Shown here in pieces: positions 55,359 through 64,000 of a stretch of DNA of 64,000 nucleotides (positions are counted from its first letter, which is position 1; the number at the start of each line of letters is the position of its first letter). Location of the stretch: positions 124,001-188,000 of the forward strand of contig NZ_LMDG01000012.1 of assembly GCF_001426265.1 (NCBI RefSeq). Direction: 5' to 3'. A program made the position numbers and the translations under genes. This DNA comes from Rhizobium sp. Root1220 (GTDB lineage: Bacteria; Pseudomonadota; Alphaproteobacteria; Rhizobiales; Rhizobiaceae). Under the pieces are notes generated by a model. It made no database searches. It saw only the letters and a list, made by a program, of their open reading frames with translations, and had not been told where the DNA came from.

Positions 55359-55879
55359 CTACGGAACGCGCTGTGCTCGCTGGCGGTTGTTTTTGGGGCA
55401 TGCAGGATCTCATTCGCCGCTACAACGGCGTCATCTCGACGCGCGTGGGTTACACCGGTGGTGAAGTTCCCAACGCGACCTATCGCAATCATGGCAATCA
55501 TGCCGAGGCGATCGAGATTGTCTTTGATCCTTCACGGATCAGCTATCGCGACCTCCTTGAGTTCTTTTTCCAGATCCACGATCCGTCCACGTTGAACCGC
55601 CAGGGTAATGATCTCGGGTCCAGCTACCGCTCGGCGATCTTCTACGCGAGCGACGAGCAGAAGCGGGTGGCGGAAGAGACAATTGCCGATGTGGAAGCGT
55701 CTGGTATTTGGCCGGGTAAGGTCGTGACCGAGGTAACGCCTGTAAGCGACTTCTGGGAAGCGGAGCCGGAACATCAGGACTATCTGGAACGCATTCCGAA
55801 CGGTTACACCTGCCACTTTGTGCGGCCGGGCTGGAAGCTCCCGAGCAGGCATGCTGCCTCAGCGCGCCAGGCGTCCTGA
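55355..55879 (+). CDS. msrA: Cytosolic methionine-S-sulfoxide reductase
   Basis: 174 residues, no signal. [14 protein letters not shown] holds the nucleophile Cys; [25 protein letters not shown] and [17 protein letters not shown] follow. The tail after GYTCHFV is short and carries one Cys (YTCHF). Coupled to the upstream msrB through ATGA. Confidence 0.92.
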   Translation: MTTERAVLAGGCFWGMQDLIRRYNGVISTRVGYTGGEVPNATYRNHGNHAEAIEIVFDPSRISYRDLLEFFFQIHDPSTLNRQGNDLGSSYRSAIFYASDEQKRVAEETIADVEASGIWPGKVVTEVTPVSDFWEAEPEHQDYLERIPNGYTCHFVRPGWKLPSRHAASARQAS

Positions 55880-55895
55880 GCGTAACGCCTTCGAA

Positions 55896-56480
55896 ATGTC
55901 TGCTGGTGGCCAGCCAACGTTGACTGATGACGAGGTGCAAACCGACATCCCGACTGCTCGCATGCTCAGTTGGGCGCGAAATTCTGCGATTTATCGACTG
56001 GGACGCAGGATGATGACGGAAAAGCAGTTGTTTGATGCCATCGCAAGAAAGGCCCGCCAGAAATTCGAGGGCATCAATGCGCTGCAGGTGGAAGCCGTTG
56101 CCGACTCGGCGGTGAAATTCGCTTACGGGCAGGGGGCATTGAATGATGTTGCCTATGCCGAGATGAGCACCCGCGCCGGTGTCCGCAACGGCAAATCAAA
56201 AAGGGTCATTGCCCAAAGGCTGTCGCTGAAAGGCATTGACCGTGAGATCGCGACAGCGGCGTTGGAAGATAGTGATGATCTGTTCGCCGCCGTCGTGTTC
56301 GCGCGCAAACGCTCCTTTGGTCCTTTTCGCCGTGACGCACCGGATGACAAGCAGCGCGCGAAGGAGGTGTCCGCATTTGCGCGAAACGGGTTTGGCTTCG
56401 AGATCGGGCGTGCGGTGCTTGAGATGACCCGGGACGGAGCGGAAGGTCTCATTGAGACCAAACGGAGCGGCAACTCTTGA
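55896..56480 (+). CDS. recX: RecX-family regulator
   Basis: 194 residues from ATG 55896; ATG 55851, overlapping msrA, is also possible. Three-helix repeats of RecX: SWARNSAIYRLGRRMMTEKQL, FAYGQGALNDVAYAEMST, KSKRVIAQRLSLKGIDREIA and KRSFGPFRR. RecX blocks RecA filament growth in E. coli. Location after msr genes, away from recA, is common in rhizobia. Confidence 0.85.
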   Translation: MSAGGQPTLTDDEVQTDIPTARMLSWARNSAIYRLGRRMMTEKQLFDAIARKARQKFEGINALQVEAVADSAVKFAYGQGALNDVAYAEMSTRAGVRNGKSKRVIAQRLSLKGIDREIATAALEDSDDLFAAVVFARKRSFGPFRRDAPDDKQRAKEVSAFARNGFGFEIGRAVLEMTRDGAEGLIETKRSGNS

Positions 56481-56674
56481 CTTTGTGCGATGTCGAGGGA
56501 GTCGCGTCGTCTCTTCCCGCAGCGACAGTTGTCACGATATCCCTTAATCGGCGTTCGTGACCGCCTCTCCATCTATATGGAATTGCGGCGAGGGCCACCG
56601 CGCTCCCGCCGCCTCTGAGCCGTTCCGGTGCGATGACAGACCTGCTGCCGCTTGGCTACAGGCTTACAAAACCG

Positions 56675-57664
56675 TCAGGCCATCTGTCGACGAGGCGAAC
56701 GAGCCATCAGCCGTGCATAGGCGATGGCGGATAGCATGTTGGCGTGATTGGCTTTGCCCGTTCCGGCAATGTCGAAGGCAGTGCCGTGGTCGACGGAAAC
56801 CCGGTCGATCGGAAGGCCGAGCGAGACGTTCACTGCGGTCTCGAAAGCAACCAGCTTGATCGGGATATGACCCTGATCGTGGTATTGCGCGATCACCAGA
56901 TCGAATGCGCCATTATAGGCGCGTGCGAATACTGTATCCGCCGAGATCGGACCGACAACGTCGATGCCTTTTGCCTGCGCCAGTTCAACAGCAGGCGCCA
57001 GGAATTCCATGTCTTCGTTGCCAAATAGGCCGTTCTCGCCGCAATGCGGATTGAGTGCGGCGACCGCGATGCGAGCTTTCTGACCAAGCCGCATGAAGTG
57101 ATTGTGCCCAGCCTCGATCGTTGCCAGCACGCGCTCGGTCTTCGCGCGTTCGATGGCACCCTTGAGGGAGACATGCGTTGACACGTGAATGGTGTTTAGC
57201 CGCTCGGAGGCAAGCAGCATAAAGGAACTCTTCGATCCGGTCAGATGCGCCAGCAAGCCCGTATGTCCGTCGAAATGGTGGCCTGCAAGGTTCATTGCTT
57301 CCTTATTGATCGGTGCGGTGACGATGACATCGGCTAAGCCGGACATCGCCAGATCGACGGCGCGGGTGATATAGCGCACCGAAGCATCGCCGGCGACCGG
57401 GCTGACTTTACCGATGTCCGGTAAAGGGGCACCAAGCTCTACCTCATCGACTGTGATCCTTCCTGCTACGGCAGATCCGGCCGTGGTAAACGAAAGACCG
57501 GTGCTCGCGGTGCGATTTGCCCGTTCAAGCGCATCGATGTTCCCGACGATGACGAAATCGTCGCGCTCTACCTCCGGCATCGCCGCCAGCGCCTTGACGA
57601 TCACCTCGGGGCCGACGCCCGCCGGGTCGCCGAGTGTCACCGCGACTTTCGCATTCCTGTCCAT
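56675..57664 (-). CDS. PdxA-family 4-phospho-sugar-acid dehydrogenase (PdxA2 type)
   Basis: 329 residues from ATG 57664 (AAGGA 9 bases ahead). [32 protein letters not shown] (metal His), [14 protein letters not shown] and [13 protein letters not shown] are PdxA hallmarks. Position in a catabolic cluster points to the PdxA2 branch, which oxidises and decarboxylates 4-phospho-D-threonate or erythronate, rather than vitamin B6 synthesis. The usual DUF1537 kinase partner is not in the window. Confidence 0.88.
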   Translation of the reverse strand: MDRNAKVAVTLGDPAGVGPEVIVKALAAMPEVERDDFVIVGNIDALERANRTASTGLSFTTAGSAVAGRITVDEVELGAPLPDIGKVSPVAGDASVRYITRAVDLAMSGLADVIVTAPINKEAMNLAGHHFDGHTGLLAHLTGSKSSFMLLASERLNTIHVSTHVSLKGAIERAKTERVLATIEAGHNHFMRLGQKARIAVAALNPHCGENGLFGNEDMEFLAPAVELAQAKGIDVVGPISADTVFARAYNGAFDLVIAQYHDQGHIPIKLVAFETAVNVSLGLPIDRVSVDHGTAFDIAGTGKANHANMLSAIAYARLMARSPRRQMA

Positions 57665-57695
57665 CACTCTCATTCCTTCTTGAATCGTGACGCGC

Positions 57696-58829
57696 CTAGA
57701 AGGCTGCTTCGTAAATCGAGCGGATATCTTCGCGCGACAGATCGCGCGGATTATTGTCGAGCAGGCGGCGGATGGCAAAGGCATCGTCCGCCATGGCGTC
57801 GAGATCACCCTCTGGCACGCCGAGGCCGGACAGCCTCATTTCGATGCCGAGCTCGGCACAGAAGGCATAGGCCGCATCGAAAACCGACTGTGTACTCGTT
57901 GAGGTTTTACAGCCGAGAGCATCCATGATGGCTTGGGTCTTCTCCGCAGCAGCCGGCGTGTTGAAGGCGAGCACGTGGGGGAAGATCAGCGCATTTGCCG
58001 CGCCATGGGCAACATGCCATCGGGTGCCAAGCGGATAGGCCAGCGCATGTCCGCCTGCGGTGTTGACCGGGCCCAGGCAAAAGCCGCCATACAGTGACGC
58101 CAGACACAAGCCGGCACGTGCCTCAGCGTCATCACCATCTCTGACTGCGCGCGCCAGATATTTTCCCACAAGTCGCGTACCTTCTATCGCGTAGAGGTCG
58201 ATCATCGGGTGCGCCTTGCGGTTTGTGAAGGCTTCGACGCAATGCGCCATGGCATCGACACCAGTTGCAGCTGTGGTGCGCGCAGGAACTGAAAATGTCA
58301 GCGCCGGATCTATCACAGCGATGTCCGCAAGCATGTGAATACTTTCAACGGCAAGCTTGGCCATGGTCACCGGATCGGTCACCAGAGCCCGGATACCAGC
58401 CTCGCTGCCCGTTCCGGATGTCGTCGGCACCTGTGCCAGCGCCACGCGGCGAGGGCCGGCTACCCTGTTGGGACCGACCACGTCACGCAGGGTCTGCGAT
58501 GAGCCAGCAAGAACGGCGGCAAGCTTTGCCAGATCCATGGCGCTTCCGCCGCCGAACCCCACTACGAGCTGGGCGTCTGCCGCGTTGGCCGCAGATAGCA
58601 CCCTGTCGAGATTGGCGGTATCCGGCTCGGGCGTCACGTCGGCGAACACCGTCACTTCCCCTCTCAAGCCAAGTGCATCAATCCTGGTGGCGTTGAAAGC
58701 GTCGGATATGACAAGAATGCGCGCATAACCCTTTTGGCTTGCCCACATCCCCAGGCGCTCCGCCGTCCCGACGCCGAATTCAATCAGATGCGGCCGGACG
58801 ATTGTGATAGGTGAATCCAAGCTGACCAC
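57696..58829 (-). CDS. Iron-containing alcohol dehydrogenase
   Basis: 377 residues from GTG 58829 with GGGAG ahead. NAD site [27 protein letters not shown], and metal His set in [25 protein letters not shown] and [19 protein letters not shown]. Group III Fe-ADHs oxidise or reduce hydroxyacids, semialdehydes and maleylacetate. It lies 31 bases before the PdxA2-like gene. Substrate unknown. Confidence 0.9.
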   Translation of the reverse strand: MVSLDSPITIVRPHLIEFGVGTAERLGMWASQKGYARILVISDAFNATRIDALGLRGEVTVFADVTPEPDTANLDRVLSAANAADAQLVVGFGGGSAMDLAKLAAVLAGSSQTLRDVVGPNRVAGPRRVALAQVPTTSGTGSEAGIRALVTDPVTMAKLAVESIHMLADIAVIDPALTFSVPARTTAATGVDAMAHCVEAFTNRKAHPMIDLYAIEGTRLVGKYLARAVRDGDDAEARAGLCLASLYGGFCLGPVNTAGGHALAYPLGTRWHVAHGAANALIFPHVLAFNTPAAAEKTQAIMDALGCKTSTSTQSVFDAAYAFCAELGIEMRLSGLGVPEGDLDAMADDAFAIRRLLDNNPRDLSREDIRSIYEAAF

Positions 58830-59125
58830 AGGACCACTCCCTTCGTGAATGCACTGGCACGGTACATGCCGAATAGATGTAAAGTTGTTATACAAGCTCG
58901 CTTCGATTGGCAAGCTTTCAAAGTAAATTTGTCCAAATATCTAACCGCTTCAACTGATTCAATCGGAAAAAGATAACAAATACAGATGTATGTGTGCTTA
59001 GGTGAATCTGTTGGCTCGTAGTATGGATCTAGAGGCGCAAGCTCGCCAGTATCGTCAGTTGTAAAAGCACGTGCCAATGCTGCCAACGGCGCCCCGGAGG
59101 GCGACCGCTCGTTCTGGAGGCGGGC

Positions 59126-60307
59126 TCAGGCCATTCTGTCAGGCGAGAGACGCACATATTTGATCGCTCGCCGGTAGTAGGTGTAGGCGATATGGATCGA
59201 GCCGTCCTGCCCTTGGGTGATCGAAGGGTAGGAGAACTCGCGGTTCAGCGCGTCTTTTGAATTGTTGCTCAGGCAATAGCCGTCGCCGGTATCAAGGTCG
59301 ATACGGTGCCGGAAGCTGACGCCGCCGTCACTGGAGAATGCCAGGCTGAGCGGCGCCCTCGGGACGCCCCAGACGGCCTTGCGTCGATCGGATGTCGGCA
59401 CCGGCGCAGCGCTTTCCTCTCCCTCGATTTCGTCGTAGAGCGAAAGCCTGCGAGAGTCGGATGTCAATGCATTCGCATGGTTGTAAACCATTGCAATTTG
59501 GCCACTTTCCAACATGATGGCCTGGATCGACGAGTTGTTGTTTGGAAGATCCACCGGCGCTGGCGCACTCCAGCTTTCGCCGTCGTCCGTTGATTGGCTG
59601 GAGAGCACGCATTCGGAAAAGCGATTGCGATAGAAGGCTACAAGCCTGTCGCCTTCGAGAGGCACGATGTTCATGTGCACCGCGCCCAGGCTGTCGGGAA
59701 CGTCTGTCATCTCCCAGCTTTTGCCGTGATTGCGCGAGATCAGAACACCAGCCGTATCGGCGTCGCCTGTCCAGCGTTCGCCTGCCAGCCCGACACAGCG
59801 GAACACCGGTAGCAACCATGCGCCGCGATTGTTGACGACGATCGGCTGGCGAACGAATGTGCCCGGAATATCGCACAGCAGCTTGACGTCACCGAACGTT
59901 TTGCCACCGTCTTCGGAAATACGGCATTTGACAACGGAGCCATCCTGGTTGCCAGCCGTTTGCGAAGTATAAAGCAGCCAGATTTTTCCGTCTGGTGCAT
60001 TGAAAATCAATGGGTTTTGTTCAGATTTGGCAGGGTCGTCCGACATTTTTTCAGGGGTTGTCCAGCGCGACTTGCCCGGCAAAAGCCGTGACATGTAAAT
60101 CGATATGTCACCCATTCCCTCCATCGTCCCGCCGAACCATGCGCATGTCAGCGTGCCATCGGGAAGGAAGGCAAGATTGGCTGCGTGGTTCTGAATGCAG
60201 GGGGAGGGCAGATAGGCATCCGCTCGCCCGTCTTGTGTCTGGCTCGTGGCGATCTCGCCAGTCATAAATGCCGGAACATCTTCCGGCCTCAGGCCTGTTG
60301 AAATCAC
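59126..60307 (-). CDS. Sialidase-like BNR-repeat protein
   Basis: 393 residues from GTG 60307, preceded by AAGGAGA. Asp-box-like motifs recur: SEDGGKTFGDV, SRNHGKSWEM, STDDGESWSAP, SSDGGVSFRH, a six-bladed propeller. ANLAFLPDGTLTCAWFGGT is the sialidase-type first blade; an FRIP-like arginine motif is not obvious. No signal peptide is visible, so it acts in the cytoplasm on an imported compound if it is an enzyme. Next to a NanA/DapA-type lyase gene. Could be a hydrolase, lyase or isomerase of acidic sugars. Confidence 0.8.
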   Translation of the reverse strand: MISTGLRPEDVPAFMTGEIATSQTQDGRADAYLPSPCIQNHAANLAFLPDGTLTCAWFGGTMEGMGDISIYMSRLLPGKSRWTTPEKMSDDPAKSEQNPLIFNAPDGKIWLLYTSQTAGNQDGSVVKCRISEDGGKTFGDVKLLCDIPGTFVRQPIVVNNRGAWLLPVFRCVGLAGERWTGDADTAGVLISRNHGKSWEMTDVPDSLGAVHMNIVPLEGDRLVAFYRNRFSECVLSSQSTDDGESWSAPAPVDLPNNNSSIQAIMLESGQIAMVYNHANALTSDSRRLSLYDEIEGEESAAPVPTSDRRKAVWGVPRAPLSLAFSSDGGVSFRHRIDLDTGDGYCLSNNSKDALNREFSYPSITQGQDGSIHIAYTYYRRAIKYVRLSPDRMA

Positions 60308-60309
60308 GG

Positions 60310-61224
60310 TCACTCTCCTTCTGGCAACTTCGCGTAGTTTTCCGAAAGTGAGGCGTAGTCGGCGTCGCTGATCGGCATCAGCGGCGCACGCGTCCGCTTC
60401 CATGCGGGGTTTCCGGTCTTCAGTCCGATCATGGCCTTGATCGTCGGGATCTGTACATAGGAGTTGGAAAGCGTGCGATAAGCGTTGATCCGCGCCTGCG
60501 CTTTCTCGACGACGGCGGTCTGTGAAGCGTCGTCGACCTTGTCGTAGACGGTGCGCAACGAACCTGCAACGAGATTGGACGTGGCGGTAATGCAGCCGGC
60601 GCCGCCCACCTTCAATAGTGGCAACAGCAGCGGATCGGCACCGGCAAGAACCGAAAATCCTGGGTAGGCAGCAACGATTGCCTGCATGTTGTTGAAATCA
60701 CCGGCAGATTCCTTGATGCCGACAACAGTGTCCGGAAAAGCCGCGATCAGCCGGCCTATCAGGGCTATCGAGAGTGGGATCCCTGAGACCTGAGGTATAT
60801 GGTAGAGAATGACCTGCAAACGGCTGTCCGCGATCTTTTCCAGTATCTGAGAATAGGCAGTAAAAAGGCCGTCGTCTGAAACACCCTTGTAGTAGAACGG
60901 AGGCAGCATCACCACCTTGGTGACGCCGTGGGAAAGCGCATGCTTTGTAAGCTCCACCGTTTCGCTGGCCGCGACGACGCCGGTGCCAGGAAGCAGTTTG
61001 TCAGCCGGGACGCCAGCCCGCAGCGCAGCCTCGAGGATCGTGCGCCGCTCGCTGGAGGAGAACGAATTTGCTTCGCCGGTTGTGCCAAGAAGCGCCACGC
61101 CATGGCAGCCCTCGGCGAGGAGGCGCTTGCAGTGCTCGGCGAACAGTCCGAGGTCGGGGCTCCCGTCGGTATTCAGGGGCGTGGCGGCAGCGCTGAATAC
61201 GCCTGTAATCGCGTGGTTGTTCAT
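60310..61224 (-). CDS. DapA/NanA-family lyase (third in window)
   Basis: 304 residues from ATG 61224 (GGAGC ahead). LLGTTGEANSFSS loop, Tyr in VILYHIPQVSGIPL, Lys in VVGIKESAGDFNNM. It leads an operon with the sialidase-like gene, whose GTG lies next to its stop. Substrate class is probably a 2-oxo-3-deoxy acid or nonulosonate. Divergent from a dipeptide-type importer. Confidence 0.87.
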   Translation of the reverse strand: MNNHAITGVFSAAATPLNTDGSPDLGLFAEHCKRLLAEGCHGVALLGTTGEANSFSSSERRTILEAALRAGVPADKLLPGTGVVAASETVELTKHALSHGVTKVVMLPPFYYKGVSDDGLFTAYSQILEKIADSRLQVILYHIPQVSGIPLSIALIGRLIAAFPDTVVGIKESAGDFNNMQAIVAAYPGFSVLAGADPLLLPLLKVGGAGCITATSNLVAGSLRTVYDKVDDASQTAVVEKAQARINAYRTLSNSYVQIPTIKAMIGLKTGNPAWKRTRAPLMPISDADYASLSENYAKLPEGE

Positions 61225-61526
61225 TTCGTTGCTCCTCGAATGGACGTCGCGCATTGGGCGGCAGGGCGCGACTGGCCCGCAGAATGCCGTTTTCTTGTTC
61301 CTGATCGACATTGTTGTCAATATGACAATGCGAGATGGGGTGATGACGATTTTTCAACACATTGAAAAATATCGATGAAATATTTCGATTGTGCCAAATG
61401 TGTTTTTGAAAATTAATTTTCATTGACATATTTACATTAACGGGCGAGTGTCAACGTCATGTCGTGACGCACCCTCGGGATGAGTGAAAAGCGGGCGCGT
61501 CACTGATTTCGTCATGGGAGGACAAG
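61225..61526. promoter_or_regulatory. Divergent promoter region with palindrome
   Basis: 302 bases between the lyase operon and the importer operon. TTGTCAATATGACAA (61314-61328) has perfect 6-base inverted arms around ATA, a good operator for a GntR- or LacI-type regulator encoded outside the window. A TTGACA near 61424 may be a -35 box for the importer, but no convincing -10 follows. Confidence 0.5.
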
Positions 61527-63176
61527 ATGACTGATCGGAATGAAGGGAATACATCGCCGAAAGCCCAGATGTCGCGCCGGGATGCGCTGAAGCTCGGCCT
61601 TGCTGCCGGCGTAGGCCTTACGGTTTTCGGCCTAAACGCCCGCATAGTGATGGCCGACGAAGGCCAGGTGCTGAAGGTCGCCAACCCGGCCTTCAACCAG
61701 GATTGGTCGCCGTTGCGCGGCGGCGGCGTGCCGTTCCGCTGGAATTCGATCTGGTGGGCCTCGCCGATGTATTTCGATAGCGAAGGCAAGATCAACCCTT
61801 ACGTCTTCACCAGTTGGGAATCGCCGGACAACAAGGTCTGGACTTTCAAGATCGACCCCAAGGCTGTCTTCTCCGACGGCAGCAAGATCACGGCGGCTGA
61901 CGTCAAGGGGTCCTGGGAAGTGGCCTCGATGCCGAACACCAAGAGCCAGCGTGCGGATCAGGTCCTGAGCAAGGTTCAGGGTTACAAGGAAATCGGCGCC
62001 GGCGCAGGCAACGAGTTGACTGGGGTTGCGACGCCCGACGAAGGTACGGTCGTGGTCACCCTGACCGAAGCCGATCCGATCTTTTTCATGCGGCTTGCCA
62101 ATCATATCGCGCCGATCACCAAGGCGGCGCAATCGCGTGGCAGTGACGGCGAAGAGATTGCCGACTGGTACAAGCCTGATAGCAGCGCGGTTTACTCCGG
62201 CCCCTTCAAGCTGACCAGCATCGACATCGACGCCGGCAAGCTGGTTTTCGAGCCGAACGAGAACTTCTTCGGACCGAAACCGAAGCTGGCGCGTATCGAG
62301 ATCACCTCGATCGAAGACAATGTCACCGCGACGTCGCTCATCAAGTCTGGCGAATTCAACGCTCACACCGAACTGGTGACCTCGACGATCATCCAGGACC
62401 TCGGCCCAGAATTCTCCGCAGGCCCGCTGATCCCGACCAGTCAGCACTTCTGGTTCAACATTTCCCGCGCGCCGATGGACGATCCGAAGGTTCGCCAGGC
62501 GCTCATCATGGCGATCGATCGTGATGGTCTGTTCAAGGCCTCCTATCCCGACGGTCCGCACAAGAAGGCCGACCAGATCCTGAACTCGGTGCCGGGTGCC
62601 GACAACTCCGGCTTTGAGCCCTATTCATACGACCCCGCAGCAGCCAAGAAGTTGCTTGCCGAATCCAGTTACGGTGGCCCCGAGCGCCTGCCGAAGATCC
62701 TCTTCGTCGGCATCTCAGGCCCGGCGATTCAGGCGGCTGCCCAATTCATCGCCGAACAATGGCGCCAAAACCTCGGCATCACCGCCGTCGACATGAAGCC
62801 GCAGCAAGACGCCTATGCGGGTCCGGACCAGAACGCTGTCCAGATCTTCCGTGACGACGTCGGCACTCGCGTGCCCGATGCCGTTTCCTATCTTGCGGGT
62901 TCGATTGCCTCGACCTCGTCGAACGCGCAGAACAAGCTCGGCGGATACAAGAACGACAAGGTGGATGCGGCACTCGCTGAAGCCTCTACCAAAGCTGCCG
63001 CCGATCCCGAGCGCATCAAGCTCGCACAGGATGCCCAGAAAGCATTCCGCGAAGATTGGGTCTTCATTCCGTGGTACTCTCAGGCGATGTCGCGCTGGGC
63101 TACCAAGGAGGTAAAGGGCATGGAGAAGAACCTCGACTGGCAGGTCGTGGCGCCCTGGGACATCTCGATCGGCTGA
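61527..63176 (+). CDS. Periplasmic binding protein, family 5
   Basis: 549 residues. Tat-type signal SRRDALKLGLAAGVGLTVFG, then a DppA/OppA-like body: INPYVFTSWESPDNKVWTFKI, FSDGSKITAADVKGSWE, GPFKLTSIDIDAGKLVFEPN, VRQALIMAIDRDGLFKASYP. GGGAGGA precedes the ATG. It feeds the permease gene that follows. Ligand unknown; linked enzymes suggest an acidic sugar. Second Tat-exported binding protein in the window. Confidence 0.92.
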   Translation: MTDRNEGNTSPKAQMSRRDALKLGLAAGVGLTVFGLNARIVMADEGQVLKVANPAFNQDWSPLRGGGVPFRWNSIWWASPMYFDSEGKINPYVFTSWESPDNKVWTFKIDPKAVFSDGSKITAADVKGSWEVASMPNTKSQRADQVLSKVQGYKEIGAGAGNELTGVATPDEGTVVVTLTEADPIFFMRLANHIAPITKAAQSRGSDGEEIADWYKPDSSAVYSGPFKLTSIDIDAGKLVFEPNENFFGPKPKLARIEITSIEDNVTATSLIKSGEFNAHTELVTSTIIQDLGPEFSAGPLIPTSQHFWFNISRAPMDDPKVRQALIMAIDRDGLFKASYPDGPHKKADQILNSVPGADNSGFEPYSYDPAAAKKLLAESSYGGPERLPKILFVGISGPAIQAAAQFIAEQWRQNLGITAVDMKPQQDAYAGPDQNAVQIFRDDVGTRVPDAVSYLAGSIASTSSNAQNKLGGYKNDKVDAALAEASTKAAADPERIKLAQDAQKAFREDWVFIPWYSQAMSRWATKEVKGMEKNLDWQVVAPWDISIG

Positions 63177-63316
63177 GCCGACACGAATCGTCGAGACCGA
63201 TAGCCTCCAGGCAATAGTAATCGCGCGAAGACCGCAAGGCCTTCGCGCAAGTTTCAAAAAGACATCGCATGTCCGCGTTGAGCGGAAACGTGTCTGCAAA
63301 CTGGTGGGAGGTGACC

Positions 63317-64000
63317 TTGTTACGCTACGTGCTGACGCGGTTTGCCATCTGGATTCCGTCCGTGCTGATTGTGATGCTGGCCGTTTACGCGTTGGCTTTC
63401 TACGGCGCCGGCGATCCGATCAAGTTGATCTTTCTGCGTGCCCCGGGCGATGTTGCATACAATCCGCAGCGCATCGAGGCGATCCGCGAGAGCGCCGGCC
63501 TGAACAAGCCATTTATCGAGCAGTTCGGCTTTTACATCTGGAACCTGTTGCATGGCCAGTTTGGCAATTCGCTGACCTCCGGTCGCTCGGTCTGGGCGAT
63601 GGTCTCGGCCGCAGCTCCCGTCTCCTTCAAGCTTGCTCTCTGTTCCATCATCCTCACGACGGTCGTTGCAATCCCGCTTGGCATGATCGCCGCGATGAAC
63701 CAAAACAGTCGTCTCGACTATGCGATTCTCGGTTCGGCCCTCTTCCTGTGGGCGATACCGGCCTATGTCGCTGGCCCACTGCTGATGGTAGGCCTCATTG
63801 TTCTCCTGCCAGGCGCCAGTGTGCCCTATGGCTGGGGCGGTATCTTCGACGTACGCATCCTGCTGCCGCTCGTCGTGCTGTCCTTCCAGCCGATCGCGTT
63901 GATCGTGCGGCAGACCCGCGCCGCTGTGATCGAGGTGCTGTCCGAGGATTTTGTTCGCACGGCCCGCGCCAAGGGGGTGCCCGAGATTATCGTAGCGCTG
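63317..64000 (+). CDS. ABC importer permease, DppB type (cut by window end)
   Basis: 228 codons present, open to the last base. TTG 63317 follows GGGAGG by 5 bases and gives LLRYVLTRFAIWIPSVLIVM; a GTG at 63311 overlaps that ribosome site. GQFGNSLTSGRSVWAMV, five helices and the beginning of the EAA loop TARAKGVPEIIVAL identify it. The rest, and the partner DppC and ATPases, lie beyond the window. Confidence 0.92.
   Translation, partial: MLRYVLTRFAIWIPSVLIVMLAVYALAFYGAGDPIKLIFLRAPGDVAYNPQRIEAIRESAGLNKPFIEQFGFYIWNLLHGQFGNSLTSGRSVWAMVSAAAPVSFKLALCSIILTTVVAIPLGMIAAMNQNSRLDYAILGSALFLWAIPAYVAGPLLMVGLIVLLPGASVPYGWGGIFDVRILLPLVVLSFQPIALIVRQTRAAVIEVLSEDFVRTARAKGVPEIIVAL

Noticed and set aside
58854..58871. 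TGGCACGGTACATGCC on the plus strand, similar to a sigma-54 promoter
   Set aside because: It has GG-N10-GC spacing but ATGC instead of TTGC, and no plus-strand gene lies downstream.

Overview
The window reads as an alphaproteobacterial chromosome or large replicon, most likely Rhizobiaceae (Rhizobium, Neorhizobium or Ensifer-like). The basis is the Rhizobiales-type porin, a core block dac-tmk-holB-metG-tatD-MBL, a biuret hydrolase that closely resembles the characterised Rhizobium leguminosarum enzyme, many ABC importers with GntR regulators, and high-GC codon use. No database was searched; all family calls come from motifs and recall.

Layout. 1-1.3 kb: the end of a porin, then a decayed cyclase-type regulator. 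1.6-10.8 kb: two decarboxylase/antiporter pairs (aspartate 4-decarboxylase + AspT; a ~900-residue Orn/Lys/Arg-type decarboxylase + a second AspT-like exchanger) and a VIT-like membrane protein. 10.9-15.1 kb: 2,3-diaminopropionate ammonia-lyase with two M20 amidohydrolases and a divergent Lrp regulator. 15.2-23.3 kb: a GntR-controlled dipeptide-type ABC importer whose operon holds two DapA/NanA-family lyases. 23.5-29 kb: a divergent UTRA-type GntR regulator, a fused NanE-NanK enzyme and a sugar ABC importer without its ATPase. 29-30.6 kb: a scrap zone (possible ATPase start, SDR tail, IS66 tail, Imm50-like gene, integrase tail) ending at the 3' end of tRNA-Ser, which looks like an island boundary.

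30.6-39.5 kb is core: RlpA, a DacF-like protein, Tmk, HolB, an inserted TSUP exporter, MetG, TatD and a PhnP-like hydrolase. 39.5-49.1 kb is a biuret nitrogen-scavenging locus: BMP-type ABC importer, BiuH, a second isochorismatase-family hydrolase, a cupin and allophanate hydrolase AtzF. It is preceded by a close match to a sigma-54 promoter and by palindromes for a divergent GntR regulator. 49.3-53.2 kb has an XRE regulator, a YcaO-TfuA pair and an 85-residue orphan, a possible undescribed peptide or protein backbone-modification system. 53.6-56.5 kb carries msrB-msrA-msrB-msrA (two exported, two cytosolic) and RecX. 56.7-64 kb is a sugar-acid or sialic-acid-like cluster: PdxA2-like enzyme, Fe-ADH, sialidase-like protein, a NanA/DapA-family lyase and a divergent dipeptide-type ABC importer that runs off the window.

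Taken together, the accessory parts import and break down small nitrogen- and carbon-containing molecules (aspartate, diaminopropionate derivatives, amino sugars or nonulosonates, biuret), mostly as transporter-plus-enzyme cassettes with their own regulator.
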